The notes under the pieces are model-generated. The model had not been told where the DNA came from. It ran no database searches and saw only the letters and a list, made by a program, of their open reading frames with translations. A stretch of 64,000 nt of DNA from CAYSWV01 sp964434865 (GTDB lineage: Bacteria > Cyanobacteriota > Cyanobacteriia > Thermostichales > Thermostichaceae), in contig CAYSWV010000007.1 of NCBI GenBank assembly GCA_964434865.1, forward strand, positions 71,365 through 135,364, read 5' to 3'. This document shows positions 51,171-61,301 of the stretch, piece after piece. The position numbers and the translations under genes were made by a program. The stretch's first letter is position 1. Every line of letters begins with the position of its first letter.

Positions 51171-54100
51171 TTATCGTTTTGCTTCTAGAAGAACTTCACC
51201 TTTCAACATTTTGGCAGCTGCACTTAACAATTCTTCTTCCAGATAGGGCTTGGTAAAGTAAGCTGTTGCTCCCAACTCTCTGGCTGTTTGCCGATGCCGC
51301 TCTGCACCTCGAGATGTCAACATCGCAATCGGTAAGTGCCGTAAAATATCGTCTTCTCTGACTCGAGATAGCAACTCAAGGCCATCCATCCGAGGCATCT
51401 CAATATCACAGAAGATTAAATCACAAGGCAACCCACCTCTGAGTTTTTCCCATGCATCTTGTCCATCTCGAGCTTGTTCCACTCGGTACCCTCCCTTATT
51501 GAAGGTCATCGACAAGAGTTCACGTACTGTGATCGAGTCATCGATAATCAGGACAGTCGTTTGATGTTCGGTCTCCTCAGCCTCTTGATCACCCCATAGT
51601 TGGCCTGCACTGGGTAAAATCCTACCTTTAGAAAGCTTGCCTTGAGAGATCTCAACCAATTCAATAATGTCGGCAATGGGTAGCACTCGACCGTTACCCA
51701 ATACGGTTGCTCCAGCAATTCCGGGAGGTTTGGGAGCGGGTCCTCGCAGTTGTTTGATTACAATTTCCTGTTCTTCTACAAAGCTATCAACCTGGAGGGC
51801 CACATACTGTCCCCCACTTTGTAAGATCACAATGGGCACAATGCCTTCATCTTGAGTAATACTGTAAACCTCAGCTCGACCTCGACTGTGTATCCGACTG
51901 TAGGTGAGTAGATCGGATAAAGGTTGGTAATGTAAGCGGCCCTCACGCCAGGGGATCGTTGGACGACCTTTTTCATCAATTTGAATCTCATCCTGAGGCA
52001 CGTCTAACATCTCCTCAACACCATCCAAGGGGAAGGCAATCAAGGCCTTATCACTGACACACACCATAGCCTTGGAGATACTGAGGGTGAGAGGTAAGCG
52101 AATTGTAAATGTGGTGCCCTGTCCACGAGTAGAATCAACTTGAATGCTGCCACGTAGCTCTGTAATATTACGGCGCACCACATCCAAGCCCACACCCCGA
52201 CCTGCCAGATCATCAACTTCTTCTGCACTGCGTCCACTAAATCCAGGATGAAAAAGGACATTAAAGATTTCATCTTCTTCAGCGTCGTTAGGAATTAAAC
52301 CTAAACCTAAGGCTTTTTGTTTGACTTTTTCCGTATTGATGCCGCCACCGTTATCACTCACAACGATGATCGTTTGATTCCCTTGATAAAAGGCTCTAAT
52401 GGTAATTTTACCTTCCTGTGATTTACCCGCTCTTTGGCGCTCGTCAGGTGACTCGATACCATGAACCAGTGCATTATTGACTAAGTGAGTCATGGGATCA
52501 AAGAGTTCTTCTAGGATGGCTTTGTCAATGAGCGTTTCACGACCTTCTACTTCCAATGAAGCTCGCTTTTTGGTTTTGATCGATAAATCACGGATAGCTC
52601 GGGGAAGTCGATCAGCAATTTGAGAGAAGGGCACCATCCGCGCTCGATTGAGGCCCTCTTGGAGTTGAGTGGTGACTTGTCGAAACTGCCGCGCCACTTG
52701 TTCGGCTTCATCCACTGCAAACTCGATATCAGATGAAGATTCCCGGACTCTCACAATCAGTTCAATAATCTCTTGAGAAAGGGCGTGGAAAGCTGTAAAT
52801 CGGTCCATTTCCAAAGGATCGAAGTCTTTGTCAGTTGCGGATCGAGCCATCAGAACTCGTGAGCTATTGTGATTATTCCCTGAGGTGCCCCCACCGCTAC
52901 GACCTGACAACAAAGCCGTTTCCAGCAAACTTCGATCGTACTGATCTTGCATTTGCTGACCTAGATCACTTAACTGTTGGACCCGATTTAACAAACCTTC
53001 CAAAAATTGTCGGAGTCGGCCCTGATTTTGCTCCATACTATTCCGATTAACAACGAGCTCTCCCACCAGGTTATTGATCGAATCCAAGTGCTTGACTTCA
53101 ACACGCATCGTTGGGGTTGCAAATGAACCTGATTTCTTAGTGGTTTTGGGAGGGTCAGTCGTTGCCGCTACTACTGGAACAGGTATTGTTGTCGGAGTTG
53201 GCTGAGGTGTGGATCCCAGTTCAGCAGTCAGTTCTCCAAGCAGAGCATCTAACTCATCAAGTGAGCCTGAGCCAGCTGGAGGAGTATCGGTATCCAATAA
53301 ACCCGCTAACTCAGATTCCCACGGAGCACTAGGTTCGGTTGTCAGGGGTTCTCCACGGAGCAGCTCATCTAGTTGACTATCAAAGTCACTGGACGTAGCT
53401 TGATCGCTCCCTGCAAAGAAACTATCTAATTCGTCTAAATCAACCTGACCATCTTTATCGGTGTCCAGAGCTGAACTGGGAGTTGTATCTAGAGCTAGCC
53501 CGGTCGTTCCTACTTCTTGCCCAAATAATTGGTCTAGCTTGTCAAATTCAGGATCAGGGGTTGACGCTGCAGGGGGTTCCTCTTGACTATCGCTTGACAG
53601 GGGCACATCATCAAATAACCCTTCTAGATCAATTGAAAAGTCACTAAATGATGAGGATTGAGAGGCATCGGCATCAGAGGTAGAGGTGTTGGTGTCATCT
53701 TCTGCAGCGGCCGTTTCAGGGTAGAAGAGTTGTTCAAAGCTGCTGACCCCTAACCCTAGTCCTGAAGTTTCTGTTCCTGGAGTTGAAGGTGTAGCTGTTT
53801 TGTCCTCATCAGTTTGTTCATAGCCAAACAGATCAGCGAAGAAAGCATCATCTTCTGCGGTGTCATCAGAAGCCGATCCCGGCTTGGGATCAAAATCAGC
53901 CATGTCAGCAAAAAGTTCAACTAGATCTCCGTCTGCTTTGGCCTCATCGATTCGTTTGGATAGCGCGTTCTCATCTTGAGTAAAGTCAACACTAGTTGTG
54001 CTGATTCCAGTATCAAAATTTTCTTCGATGGCAGCTAGTTCTTCAGCATTCGCAAACAAATCCGCAAATGCCATTTCATCGTCTTCGGCAAGCGTTAGTG

Positions 54101-56567
54101 GCGTAGGACTGTAGCTTTCTGCATCCAGGCTAAGAGCCTCAGCATCAGGAGAGTTACTGTAGTAATTAGATGAATCGGCTGTAGCTAAATCACTGGACCC
54201 AAATAAATCAGATAAGTTACCTTCATCTACTAGCGGTTTAAACCCTTCAGGGTCACCGTCGTCAGCTAGGACAATACCTGTAGATAGGTCGTCAGAATGA
54301 TCATCTTCAGGAATGGTTAAGTTGAGTAACTCATCATCAAAGCCACCGATGTCACCTGCATCCCCGAATAAGGATCCTAGGTCATCTGCAGTCTCAAAGT
54401 CTGATGTTTCAAATAGGGTCTCAGTGGATTGTCGTAAGGCTAGCAATTCGCTTGAAGCTTTGATACTAGATGATTGTCCCACTAACAGTTGTTGATGAGC
54501 TTGCTTTAAGTCTTTCAAAACAGGCACAGCCAACTCTTTCAAGGGCTGATCAGAATGCTCTAACACCTCCTGAACCACATGAACCAGTTGGATCCATTCT
54601 GTCAGCTGATAATCCGTCCCGATGGCAAGTAAAGATTGACAGATGGTCTGCAAAGTAGGCCGGATATCCGTTTGGGTGACCTGTTTAAACTGCTCCAGCA
54701 TTTGTCGTAGCAGCTGAGGAATCTCCTGCTGGATAACTTGATCCAAAGCAGTAGGAGCCGATACGGCAGGTTGAGCTGGACCTTGTCCTAATAATTGTTG
54801 AATATGAGATTCTGTCTCAGCAAAGATGGGGGCCATTTCAGCAACAGCAGCTGATCCCATCTCTTCAGGCAATTCTCCTGTTTCTTGCACATGAGCAAGT
54901 AGCCTAGACAAGGCATCATAGCTACGAATCAGCAGGGATTCTAGATGTTCATCGGCTGGAATTTTGCCAACATGATCACGGAAGAGACTAAAGAAGTCTT
55001 CCATCCGGTGGCTAATGCGTTGAATACTAGTTAGGCCTAGCTGAGCTGATCCACCTTTAATGGAGTGACTAGCTCGAAAGATCTCTTGAATAGCTTCTTG
55101 ATCAGCTACCGTTTGTTTAAGGTTGAGAAGTCCTTGTTCAATCGTCACCAAATGCTCAGCAGCTTCTTCAAGGAAAAACCCTAAGATCCGTTTCTGAGCT
55201 TCAGTCATGGCCGGCGCAGGAGATTTAGTCGGCACCGGCGTTGCAGCTGTTGTGGGCGCTACGGTTGCCACTTTAGGGACTGCTGCAGAGGGTGCTTCAC
55301 CCATCAGTTGTCGAATATAGTTTTCGGTTTCAACAAAAACAGGTTCCATGTCTGTAAGGGCGGCAGATGCCATCGTTTCTGGCAGCTCACCTGTTTCCTG
55401 CAGATACCCTAACAACTTAGATAAACTATCGTAACCTCGTAGGAGGAGCCCCTCCAGATGCTCATCCACTGGAATACGGCCAACGCGATCACGGAAAATA
55501 CTGAAGAAATCTTCCAAGCGGTGGCCGATACGCTGAATGCTAGCCAACCCTAATTGGGCGGCTCCCCCCTTGATCGAATGGCTTGCTCGGAACAATTCCT
55601 GGATAGCCTCTTGATCAGCAACCGTTTCCTTCAAATTAAGTAAGCCTTGTTCGAGGGTAACGAGATGTTCTGCTGCTTCTTCAAGGAAGAATCCTAAAAT
55701 CCGCTTCTGGGCTTCAGTCATTGCGGGTGCTGGGCTAGGACTTGGAGCTGCTGGCTTTTGCGTCAACGCTACTAATTCGGGGGAGAGAGCAATCTGTTGA
55801 GCCTGATTTTGGACCACGAGTTGCTGAGCTTGCTTTAGATCTCGTAACGTTATAGGAGCTAAAGTTTTGAAATCATTGGTAGTTTGTTGAATAGCAGACG
55901 TAATGGCTTGAGTCAAAGCCTGCCACTGGGTCAGCTGATATTTAATGCCCACCTGTGTTAACGTCTGACTGATTTTTAGGAGTTTTTCACGGACAGCAGG
56001 TTGATCACCCTGTTTGAAGAGATCCAACATTTGGCGCAATAGCTGAGGCACAACTTGAGACATGATAGACTCAAGGTTACTTGTCTTAGCCGGAGCTGGA
56101 GCTGGGGTAGGAGTGGGTTGAGGGGTAGCAGACACACCCTCCCGCATTAAGTTATGAATATGAGTTTCGGTTTCAGCAAAGACCGGTTCTAATGCAGCTA
56201 AAGCGTTGGTTCCTGTGGCTTCACTCAAGCCCGTGGGACTCTGCAATTCTTCCATTAACATGGACAGCGTGTCGAACTGCCGGAGCAGCAATGATTCTAA
56301 ATGTTGATCAACGGGAACTTTACCAGGGTTAGAGCGGAAAATATTAAAAAAGTCTTCCATTCGGTGGGCAGTGCGCTGAATGCTAGTGAGGCCCAACATC
56401 GCTGACCCTCCTTTGATCGAGTGAGCGGCTCGAAACAAATCATTGATCAGCTCAGGATCAGTGAGACTATTTTTCAGACTCAGTAGTCCCTGCTCAATGG
56501 TCGCTAAGTGATCTCGAGCTTCTTCAATGAAGAAACCCATGATCCGTTGCTGTGCTTCTAGATTCAT
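51171..56567 (-). CDS. Giant CheA (PilL/PixL-like) with three Hpt domains and an EF-hand loop
   Basis: This is a 1798-residue hybrid kinase. Three Hpt domains each carry H-S-I-K-G-G (first H49; others about 285-395 and 465-575). The second and third are near copies of each other. Between them are two P-Q-L-L-R-Q-M-L helical units. A long acidic, Ser/Asp-rich linker (about 720-1150) follows; in it D1035-T-D-K-D-G-Q-V-D-L-D-E1046 is a canonical calcium loop. The HATPase (L-V-N-N-A-L-V-H-G-I-E), CheW-like domain and C-terminal receiver (L-I-F-C-D-I-E-M-P-R-M-D-G) complete it. It is the last gene of the operon and signals to the two CheY proteins. Confidence 0.92.
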   Translation of the reverse strand: MNLEAQQRIMGFFIEEARDHLATIEQGLLSLKNSLTDPELINDLFRAAHSIKGGSAMLGLTSIQRTAHRMEDFFNIFRSNPGKVPVDQHLESLLLRQFDTLSMLMEELQSPTGLSEATGTNALAALEPVFAETETHIHNLMREGVSATPQPTPTPAPAPAKTSNLESIMSQVVPQLLRQMLDLFKQGDQPAVREKLLKISQTLTQVGIKYQLTQWQALTQAITSAIQQTTNDFKTLAPITLRDLKQAQQLVVQNQAQQIALSPELVALTQKPAAPSPSPAPAMTEAQKRILGFFLEEAAEHLVTLEQGLLNLKETVADQEAIQELFRASHSIKGGAAQLGLASIQRIGHRLEDFFSIFRDRVGRIPVDEHLEGLLLRGYDSLSKLLGYLQETGELPETMASAALTDMEPVFVETENYIRQLMGEAPSAAVPKVATVAPTTAATPVPTKSPAPAMTEAQKRILGFFLEEAAEHLVTIEQGLLNLKQTVADQEAIQEIFRASHSIKGGSAQLGLTSIQRISHRMEDFFSLFRDHVGKIPADEHLESLLIRSYDALSRLLAHVQETGELPEEMGSAAVAEMAPIFAETESHIQQLLGQGPAQPAVSAPTALDQVIQQEIPQLLRQMLEQFKQVTQTDIRPTLQTICQSLLAIGTDYQLTEWIQLVHVVQEVLEHSDQPLKELAVPVLKDLKQAHQQLLVGQSSSIKASSELLALRQSTETLFETSDFETADDLGSLFGDAGDIGGFDDELLNLTIPEDDHSDDLSTGIVLADDGDPEGFKPLVDEGNLSDLFGSSDLATADSSNYYSNSPDAEALSLDAESYSPTPLTLAEDDEMAFADLFANAEELAAIEENFDTGISTTSVDFTQDENALSKRIDEAKADGDLVELFADMADFDPKPGSASDDTAEDDAFFADLFGYEQTDEDKTATPSTPGTETSGLGLGVSSFEQLFYPETAAAEDDTNTSTSDADASQSSSFSDFSIDLEGLFDDVPLSSDSQEEPPAASTPDPEFDKLDQLFGQEVGTTGLALDTTPSSALDTDKDGQVDLDELDSFFAGSDQATSSDFDSQLDELLRGEPLTTEPSAPWESELAGLLDTDTPPAGSGSLDELDALLGELTAELGSTPQPTPTTIPVPVVAATTDPPKTTKKSGSFATPTMRVEVKHLDSINNLVGELVVNRNSMEQNQGRLRQFLEGLLNRVQQLSDLGQQMQDQYDRSLLETALLSGRSGGGTSGNNHNSSRVLMARSATDKDFDPLEMDRFTAFHALSQEIIELIVRVRESSSDIEFAVDEAEQVARQFRQVTTQLQEGLNRARMVPFSQIADRLPRAIRDLSIKTKKRASLEVEGRETLIDKAILEELFDPMTHLVNNALVHGIESPDERQRAGKSQEGKITIRAFYQGNQTIIVVSDNGGGINTEKVKQKALGLGLIPNDAEEDEIFNVLFHPGFSGRSAEEVDDLAGRGVGLDVVRRNITELRGSIQVDSTRGQGTTFTIRLPLTLSISKAMVCVSDKALIAFPLDGVEEMLDVPQDEIQIDEKGRPTIPWREGRLHYQPLSDLLTYSRIHSRGRAEVYSITQDEGIVPIVILQSGGQYVALQVDSFVEEQEIVIKQLRGPAPKPPGIAGATVLGNGRVLPIADIIELVEISQGKLSKGRILPSAGQLWGDQEAEETEHQTTVLIIDDSITVRELLSMTFNKGGYRVEQARDGQDAWEKLRGGLPCDLIFCDIEMPRMDGLELLSRVREDDILRHLPIAMLTSRGAERHRQTARELGATAYFTKPYLEEELLSAAAKMLKGEVLLEAKR

Positions 56568-56643
56568 GACAGAGTCCCCCGATTACCCTCAAGCTATTGA
56601 CCCATTAATCGTAGATCCGAGCCCAGATCCACAGCCTAACTCC

Positions 56644-59217
56644 CTATTCATCACCCACACGGAATCGACCGACAGAAGATTGTAATTCCCGAGCAATGGC
56701 TACCAGTTGCATCAAAGATCCAGCTACTTTCTGCGATTCTTTTGAGGTTTCATTCGCAGTTAATTCCAGATTCTGCATCACGTTAGCCACAGAGCGAGAG
56801 GTTTCGGTTTGCTGTACCGTTGCCTCAGAGATGGATCGCACTAGCAAGTCAATCCGTCGACTAACCTCAATAATTTCATCCAAACTGCTCTTGGCTTGTT
56901 CAGCTCGGTTGGTCCCCTCAATAACCTGTTGGGTGCCTTCTTCCATCGCTGTCATTACAGTGCCAGTTTCAGATTGGATCTGTAACACAATTTGCTCAAT
57001 TTCCTTGGAGGCCTTGGCCGCTCGATCAGCTAGTTGTCGAACTTCATCCGCTACGATAGCAAATCCTCGGCCTGACTCACCAGCACGCGCCGCCTCAATA
57101 CTGGCGTTAAGAGCCAAGAGGTTAGTTCGAGAGGCAATCTGAGAAATCAAAGCCACAATCTTGGAGATCTCTTGCGAGGATTCAGCCAACCGCTTTACTT
57201 TCCGTGTGGTTTCAGCTACTGTTTCACGAATTTCCAAAATACCAGCTACCGTGCGATCTACGGCTTCACCCCCCCTGAGAGCCGCATCAGAGGCTAGAGC
57301 TGCGACATCAGCGGCTTCTCGGGCATTGCTGGCCACATGCTGAATCGATCCCGTCATCTCCTGTACTGAATTTAAGGTGACTGACATCTCTTCAGCTTGG
57401 CGTAATGCATCTGACGACAAACTACGTGCAAAATCTTCGTTTTGGAAGGCAGCATCGTTTACCGCACCCGCTGCTTTTTTCACCTGACTCACAATATCTC
57501 GTAGACTGCGGATGGTGAGGTTAAAGGAGTCAGCTACCGCCCCAAGTACGTCAGCGGTGACTTCGGCCCGAACGGTTAAATCTCCTCTAGCTGCACCTTC
57601 TACATCATCCAATAACCGAATCACTTGCCGTTGTAGATCTTCTTTGGCTTGCCCCTGTTCAGCCGCTCGTTGTTGGAGCTCAGAAATGTTGGCTTCAACG
57701 GAGCTAATCATCTGGTTAAAGCTGTTAGCTAAGTTACCCAACTCATCATTGGCGCCAACGGTGGCCCGGACATTATAGTTACCCTGAGCCAACGATTGAA
57801 AATGGCTACTGATCTCATTACAAGTGTTGCGAGTATGTTTGGCTGCGGACCCGCCAAGCCCAATACCTGTCAGGGTACTGACCACAGCTCCACCTAATAA
57901 ACCTGCTGTGATCGGCAGCCAGGGTCTATTTTCACTTTGAGGCGAGACCATAACCCCCGCAGCAATCACGCCGCCAATGGCAGTGCCAACTAATCCTTGA
58001 GTCAAAGCAATCAAACGCAACTTGCTCGCTGTGGGTCGATTTTGCAACCAGGCAGGTCCGACTTGATGTGAGGTTTGTAACGTGCCAACAGTTGCTACAG
58101 CTGGGATAGGCGCGGCTGTTGTAGTGGTGGGGCTGCCCATGCCCATATCCATGGTTGTAGGAGGGGATACGCCCAGATCACCCGCCTCATCCTGTGATGA
58201 AATGAATAACTCATCGAGTTGATCACCACCTCCCTCCATAGCTGCTAGTTCTTTATCCAAGCTATCCAGTTCATCAACATCAAATAGCCCCCCGTCAGCA
58301 TTGAGGGTATCGAGATCGGGGGGTGGAATCGGCTCACTTAGAGGGCTGGCTAATTCTGTGGGGTAGCTATCATCATCAGCTGAACTCGAAAAGTCTAGCT
58401 CTGGAAACGGCTCTGAGCCATCATCAGCATCATTAAAATGAAAATCGGTTCCTGCCGCAATTTGAGTCACTTGCTCTTCGTCACCGGTTGATTCATCAAA
58501 ATCGGTTAAAAAGGCAAACTCATCATCGGCCTCTAAAGGTGGCAAGTTAGTACTAGTGTCATCAGGCGTTGCATTAGTAGACGGTATGGCCACGGCTGTA
58601 TCAAAAATATCGTCGTCAAGATCCATCGGTAAGCTGAATGGGTCATCATCGCTCGAACTGGATGAATGACTGGAACCTGCTAAATCAGTGGCAAGTGTTG
58701 GGCTCCCTTCCTCGTCAAAGGCTTGATCAAGCGTTTCAAGTCCGGTTTCAAAGAGATCGTCAAAGGGATTGTCAGATAAAAAATCATCCTGACCCGTCTC
58801 ACTGGAGCCATAGTTATCTGAGCCAAATAAGCTATCCATATCCGCAAACGGATCATCTTCATCATGGCTAAACTCATTCAGAACAGCCGCTGCTGAAGAA
58901 CTAGCAAAGGGATTAGCGCCCTCGCCACCTAGCATCTCGTCGTCCCCTAAAGTGGCAATTTGGTCTAGACCGTTTTGAGCAGCCTGCACATGATCGGGGT
59001 TGGTGCTGGTATCTAAAATATGCTGGTAGATATCCCGAGCATCTTGTAGCTGTCCAGCTTGCTGCTGAGCAGAGGCTAACCAGAGCTTGAGTTCCGAATC
59101 ATCAGGTCGAGCGACAGCAACCTGATTGAACAACTGAACTGCCTGAGTGTAGTCGCCGTTGGCGTATGCGGCAATCGCCTTTTGATAATCTTTTTGGTAG
59201 TCTGTGCTCGAAACCAT
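56644..59217 (-). CDS. PilJ/PixJ-like methyl-accepting chemotaxis protein
   Basis: This is an 857-residue receptor. It has N-terminal TPR-like repeats (about 1-100), a long acidic Asp/Ser-rich region (about 110-370), two membrane helices close together (about 400-425 and 433-455) with almost no external domain, HAMP domains, and a signalling hairpin with A-L-N-A-S-I-E-A-A-R-A-G-E-S-G-R-G-F and V-A-D-E-V-R-Q-L-A-D-R-A. There are no GAF domains, so it is not a phytochrome-like PixJ; the PilJ type fits better. I chose ATG 59217 because GGGAGGATCC lies just upstream. An in-frame start at 59283 is unlikely. Confidence 0.9.
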   Translation of the reverse strand: MVSSTDYQKDYQKAIAAYANGDYTQAVQLFNQVAVARPDDSELKLWLASAQQQAGQLQDARDIYQHILDTSTNPDHVQAAQNGLDQIATLGDDEMLGGEGANPFASSSAAAVLNEFSHDEDDPFADMDSLFGSDNYGSSETGQDDFLSDNPFDDLFETGLETLDQAFDEEGSPTLATDLAGSSHSSSSSDDDPFSLPMDLDDDIFDTAVAIPSTNATPDDTSTNLPPLEADDEFAFLTDFDESTGDEEQVTQIAAGTDFHFNDADDGSEPFPELDFSSSADDDSYPTELASPLSEPIPPPDLDTLNADGGLFDVDELDSLDKELAAMEGGGDQLDELFISSQDEAGDLGVSPPTTMDMGMGSPTTTTAAPIPAVATVGTLQTSHQVGPAWLQNRPTASKLRLIALTQGLVGTAIGGVIAAGVMVSPQSENRPWLPITAGLLGGAVVSTLTGIGLGGSAAKHTRNTCNEISSHFQSLAQGNYNVRATVGANDELGNLANSFNQMISSVEANISELQQRAAEQGQAKEDLQRQVIRLLDDVEGAARGDLTVRAEVTADVLGAVADSFNLTIRSLRDIVSQVKKAAGAVNDAAFQNEDFARSLSSDALRQAEEMSVTLNSVQEMTGSIQHVASNAREAADVAALASDAALRGGEAVDRTVAGILEIRETVAETTRKVKRLAESSQEISKIVALISQIASRTNLLALNASIEAARAGESGRGFAIVADEVRQLADRAAKASKEIEQIVLQIQSETGTVMTAMEEGTQQVIEGTNRAEQAKSSLDEIIEVSRRIDLLVRSISEATVQQTETSRSVANVMQNLELTANETSKESQKVAGSLMQLVAIARELQSSVGRFRVGDE

Positions 59218-59572
59218 GGATCCTCCCTCTGCTGCTAATCCCATGCTGTACCTATACAGATCTAGTGCGCTACTCCAATGCACGATTTAACGGTTTGGCT
59301 AGTTCAGTTGACTAGTTGGTTTAATCCTAACTGGCTCATTAACCTTTTATAGCCGTTTTTACCTAGTTACTCTGCTACTTATTCTTATAGTCTTTCTCTT
59401 AGTCCTTTACTATGAGTACGTTTACTTGTACTGCTCTTTGTACACTTGTACTGCTCTTTGGCTTAAGTTTCATTGAACTAACCTTAATCATGAGAGAGCT
59501 ACCGCTTAATTTTGTCAACGAAACCCCGATACCATCACCTCTACATCCCTACATTCCTACATTCCTACCACC
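59218..59572. other. Intergenic region of 355 bp inside the chemosensory operon
   Basis: This separates the cheW-like and MCP genes and is long for an operon, so an internal promoter is possible. I see no gene. It contains the 17-bp repeat at 59424-59460 and a short CTACATTC repeat near 59550. Confidence 0.6.
59424..59460. repeat. 17-bp tandem duplication, period 20
   Basis: ACTTGTACTGCTCTTTG occurs at 59424-59440 and 59444-59460. Confidence 0.85.
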
Positions 59573-60115
59573 CTACAAAGGTTTACCAAGGTCTGAACTA
59601 GCAACCCATGAGTTAGATCTCAAGATGGCAGCTTGATCGAGCAATGGTAAAGATGATCGACCATCAGCTAGAATCCACTCTCCTCGAACAAAGGGGTTCA
59701 TGATTTCGGAAAAATGATTGACCTGCCGAGCCATTTCTGCCTTAAGCCATTCCATGCCTACAATGACATCAACTGCCAACCCCATCAATAGCTCTTGTTC
59801 CATCACAGCAATGACTGGGACTTCAGCTCGATCAATATTGAGAGAGGACCCTTCTCCTAAAAATCTACCCAGATCAGCAACCCAAATAATTTCGCCTCGC
59901 AAATTGAGTGTGCCCAACAGCAACGGTGAGACATTCGGCATGGGTGTGATTTTGTCAGGGCCAATACTCATAACTTCGGCTACGGTAACCGCTGGTAAGG
60001 CGAGTTCGAGTCCTGTTGATATCTTAAATTTGAGGAAAAGTTCACCTTCGGGGGCCTCAAGCTCTTGAAGCTCCTGAGTTTCATCTCCCATCAAAAAGTT
60101 TAGGTCACCTACCAT
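59573..60115 (-). CDS. CheW-like coupling protein (PilI/PixI)
   Basis: This is a 180-residue protein with one CheW domain (about 25-165). The conserved L-N-L-R-G-E-I-I-W-V-A-D-L segment is clear. CheW proteins link receptors to CheA in signalling arrays. It lies between the CheY pair and the MCP, the order of pil/pix operons. It probably serves the giant CheA and perhaps also the CheW-less system at 30555-36456. Confidence 0.88.
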   Translation of the reverse strand: MVGDLNFLMGDETQELQELEAPEGELFLKFKISTGLELALPAVTVAEVMSIGPDKITPMPNVSPLLLGTLNLRGEIIWVADLGRFLGEGSSLNIDRAEVPVIAVMEQELLMGLAVDVIVGMEWLKAEMARQVNHFSEIMNPFVRGEWILADGRSSLPLLDQAAILRSNSWVASSDLGKPL

Positions 60116-60221
60116 AAATTGATCCTCGATCTGATGACTGGCTCATTCGTCTTGACTATCACCCATCTTGACTAATTGTATCTAACAGACTCACGTAGTG
60201 ATCGGGTCAGTACTAGCTCAG

Positions 60222-60587
60222 CTAGCCTCTCAACAGCTGCCGAATCGTACCTACTAGTTCTTGGGGCTGGAACGGTTTGGCGATATAAGCATCGGCTCCC
60301 TGACGGATACCCCAATACCGATCAAACTCTTCACCTTTGGAGGAACACATCACAATAGGCATGCTTTGGGTGGTGGGGTCTGATTTGAGCCGACGACAGA
60401 CTTCATAGCCATTCATTCCAGGCATAACGATGTCTAGAACTACCAGATCTGGCTTTTGGCCTTGAATCAGCTCCAGGGCTTCGATACCATCGCCGACACT
60501 AGTGACATCCAAGCCACTTTCACGTAGCAGTCCTGTGATCATTTCACGCTGAGCTGGACTATCTTCCACCACCAGCACCCTACTCAT
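60222..60587 (-). CDS. CheY-like response regulator (PilH/PixH type)
   Basis: This is a 121-residue receiver. It has V-V-E-D-S, phospho-Asp in L-V-V-L-D-I-V-M-P-G, M-C-S-S-K switch and A-K-P-F. It is a close tandem paralogue of the gene at 60590, two bases away, so the pair arose by local duplication. A carrier of the phosphate signal from CheA to pilus motors is the likely role. Confidence 0.9.
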   Translation of the reverse strand: MSRVLVVEDSPAQREMITGLLRESGLDVTSVGDGIEALELIQGQKPDLVVLDIVMPGMNGYEVCRRLKSDPTTQSMPIVMCSSKGEEFDRYWGIRQGADAYIAKPFQPQELVGTIRQLLRG

Positions 60588-60589
60588 GC

Positions 60590-60955
60590 CTATCTCCTCA
60601 GCAATTGTTTGATCGTTCCTACCAATTCCTGAGGTTTGAAAGGTTTCGTGATATAGGCATCTGCTCCTTGTTTGCTAGCCCAATGCCGGTCAAACTCTTG
60701 ATCTTTAGTAGAACACATCACCACTAGTACTTGCTGCGTTTGAGGATCAGACTTGAGCTCTCGACAAACTTCGTAGCCATTCATCCGTGGCATGACTACA
60801 TCAAGAACGACTAAATCTGGCACTTGAGCTTTGACAGCCTCCATCGCTTCAACCCCATCGTTGGCTGTGGAGACTTCTAATCCACTTTCTTTCAACAAAT
60901 TTGCAATCATCTCCTGATAGGTGCGGTTATCTTCCACCACTAGCACTTTACTCAT
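60590..60955 (-). CDS. CheY-like response regulator (tandem paralogue)
   Basis: This is a 121-residue receiver with V-V-E-D-N, L-V-V-L-D-V-V-M-P-R and M-C-S-T-K. It shares most positions with the gene at 60222, including length. Here one switch residue is Thr where the partner has Ser. A role as phosphate sink or alternative output is possible. It is the first of the closely spaced genes after the PATAN regulator. Confidence 0.9.
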   Translation of the reverse strand: MSKVLVVEDNRTYQEMIANLLKESGLEVSTANDGVEAMEAVKAQVPDLVVLDVVMPRMNGYEVCRELKSDPQTQQVLVVMCSTKDQEFDRHWASKQGADAYITKPFKPQELVGTIKQLLRR

Positions 60956-61301
60956 TGTTGCTTTCTCCTGATCTTAGGGGGCTGATAAGGTTTGAGCTGA
61001 AGAACTGTGATTGATGCTGGGACTATGGCGCTTCGGCGATTATGGCGCTTGGGCTATAGTTAGGATTGACGGCTATCCAACATTGAATGGCAACGCATTA
61101 TCTCATCTTGCCCCTAATGGTTAAAAAAATAACCTCTACAGGTTTAGTGTCTCATTCAGGAGAACACCCCTATAGGTAGAGATTGAGGGTGGTGGAGTCA
61201 ATAGATCTTGGGACTAGGGACTAGAGATTGAGGGTTTAAACCATTCTCAAAGGTTATGGCCTCAAAGGTTATGGCCTCAAAGGTTGGCATAACGGTTGGC
61301 T
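60956..61301. other. Intergenic region of 346 bp with several short repeats
   Basis: Between the PATAN regulator and the CheY pair. It holds the array at 61246-61288, a TATGGCGCTT pair near 61020-61050, and GAGATTGAGGGT twice (near 61170 and 61220). I see no gene. A promoter for the CheY genes is possible. Confidence 0.6.
61246..61288. repeat. 15-bp tandem repeat, about 2.8 copies
   Basis: CTCAAAGGTTATGGC occurs at 61246-61260 and 61261-61275, followed by a partial third copy. Confidence 0.88.

Noticed and set aside
56696..57142. 148-codon plus-strand frame antisense to the MCP
   Set aside because: It is the complement of the highly conserved signalling domain, Ser/Ala-rich as expected of a shadow frame.
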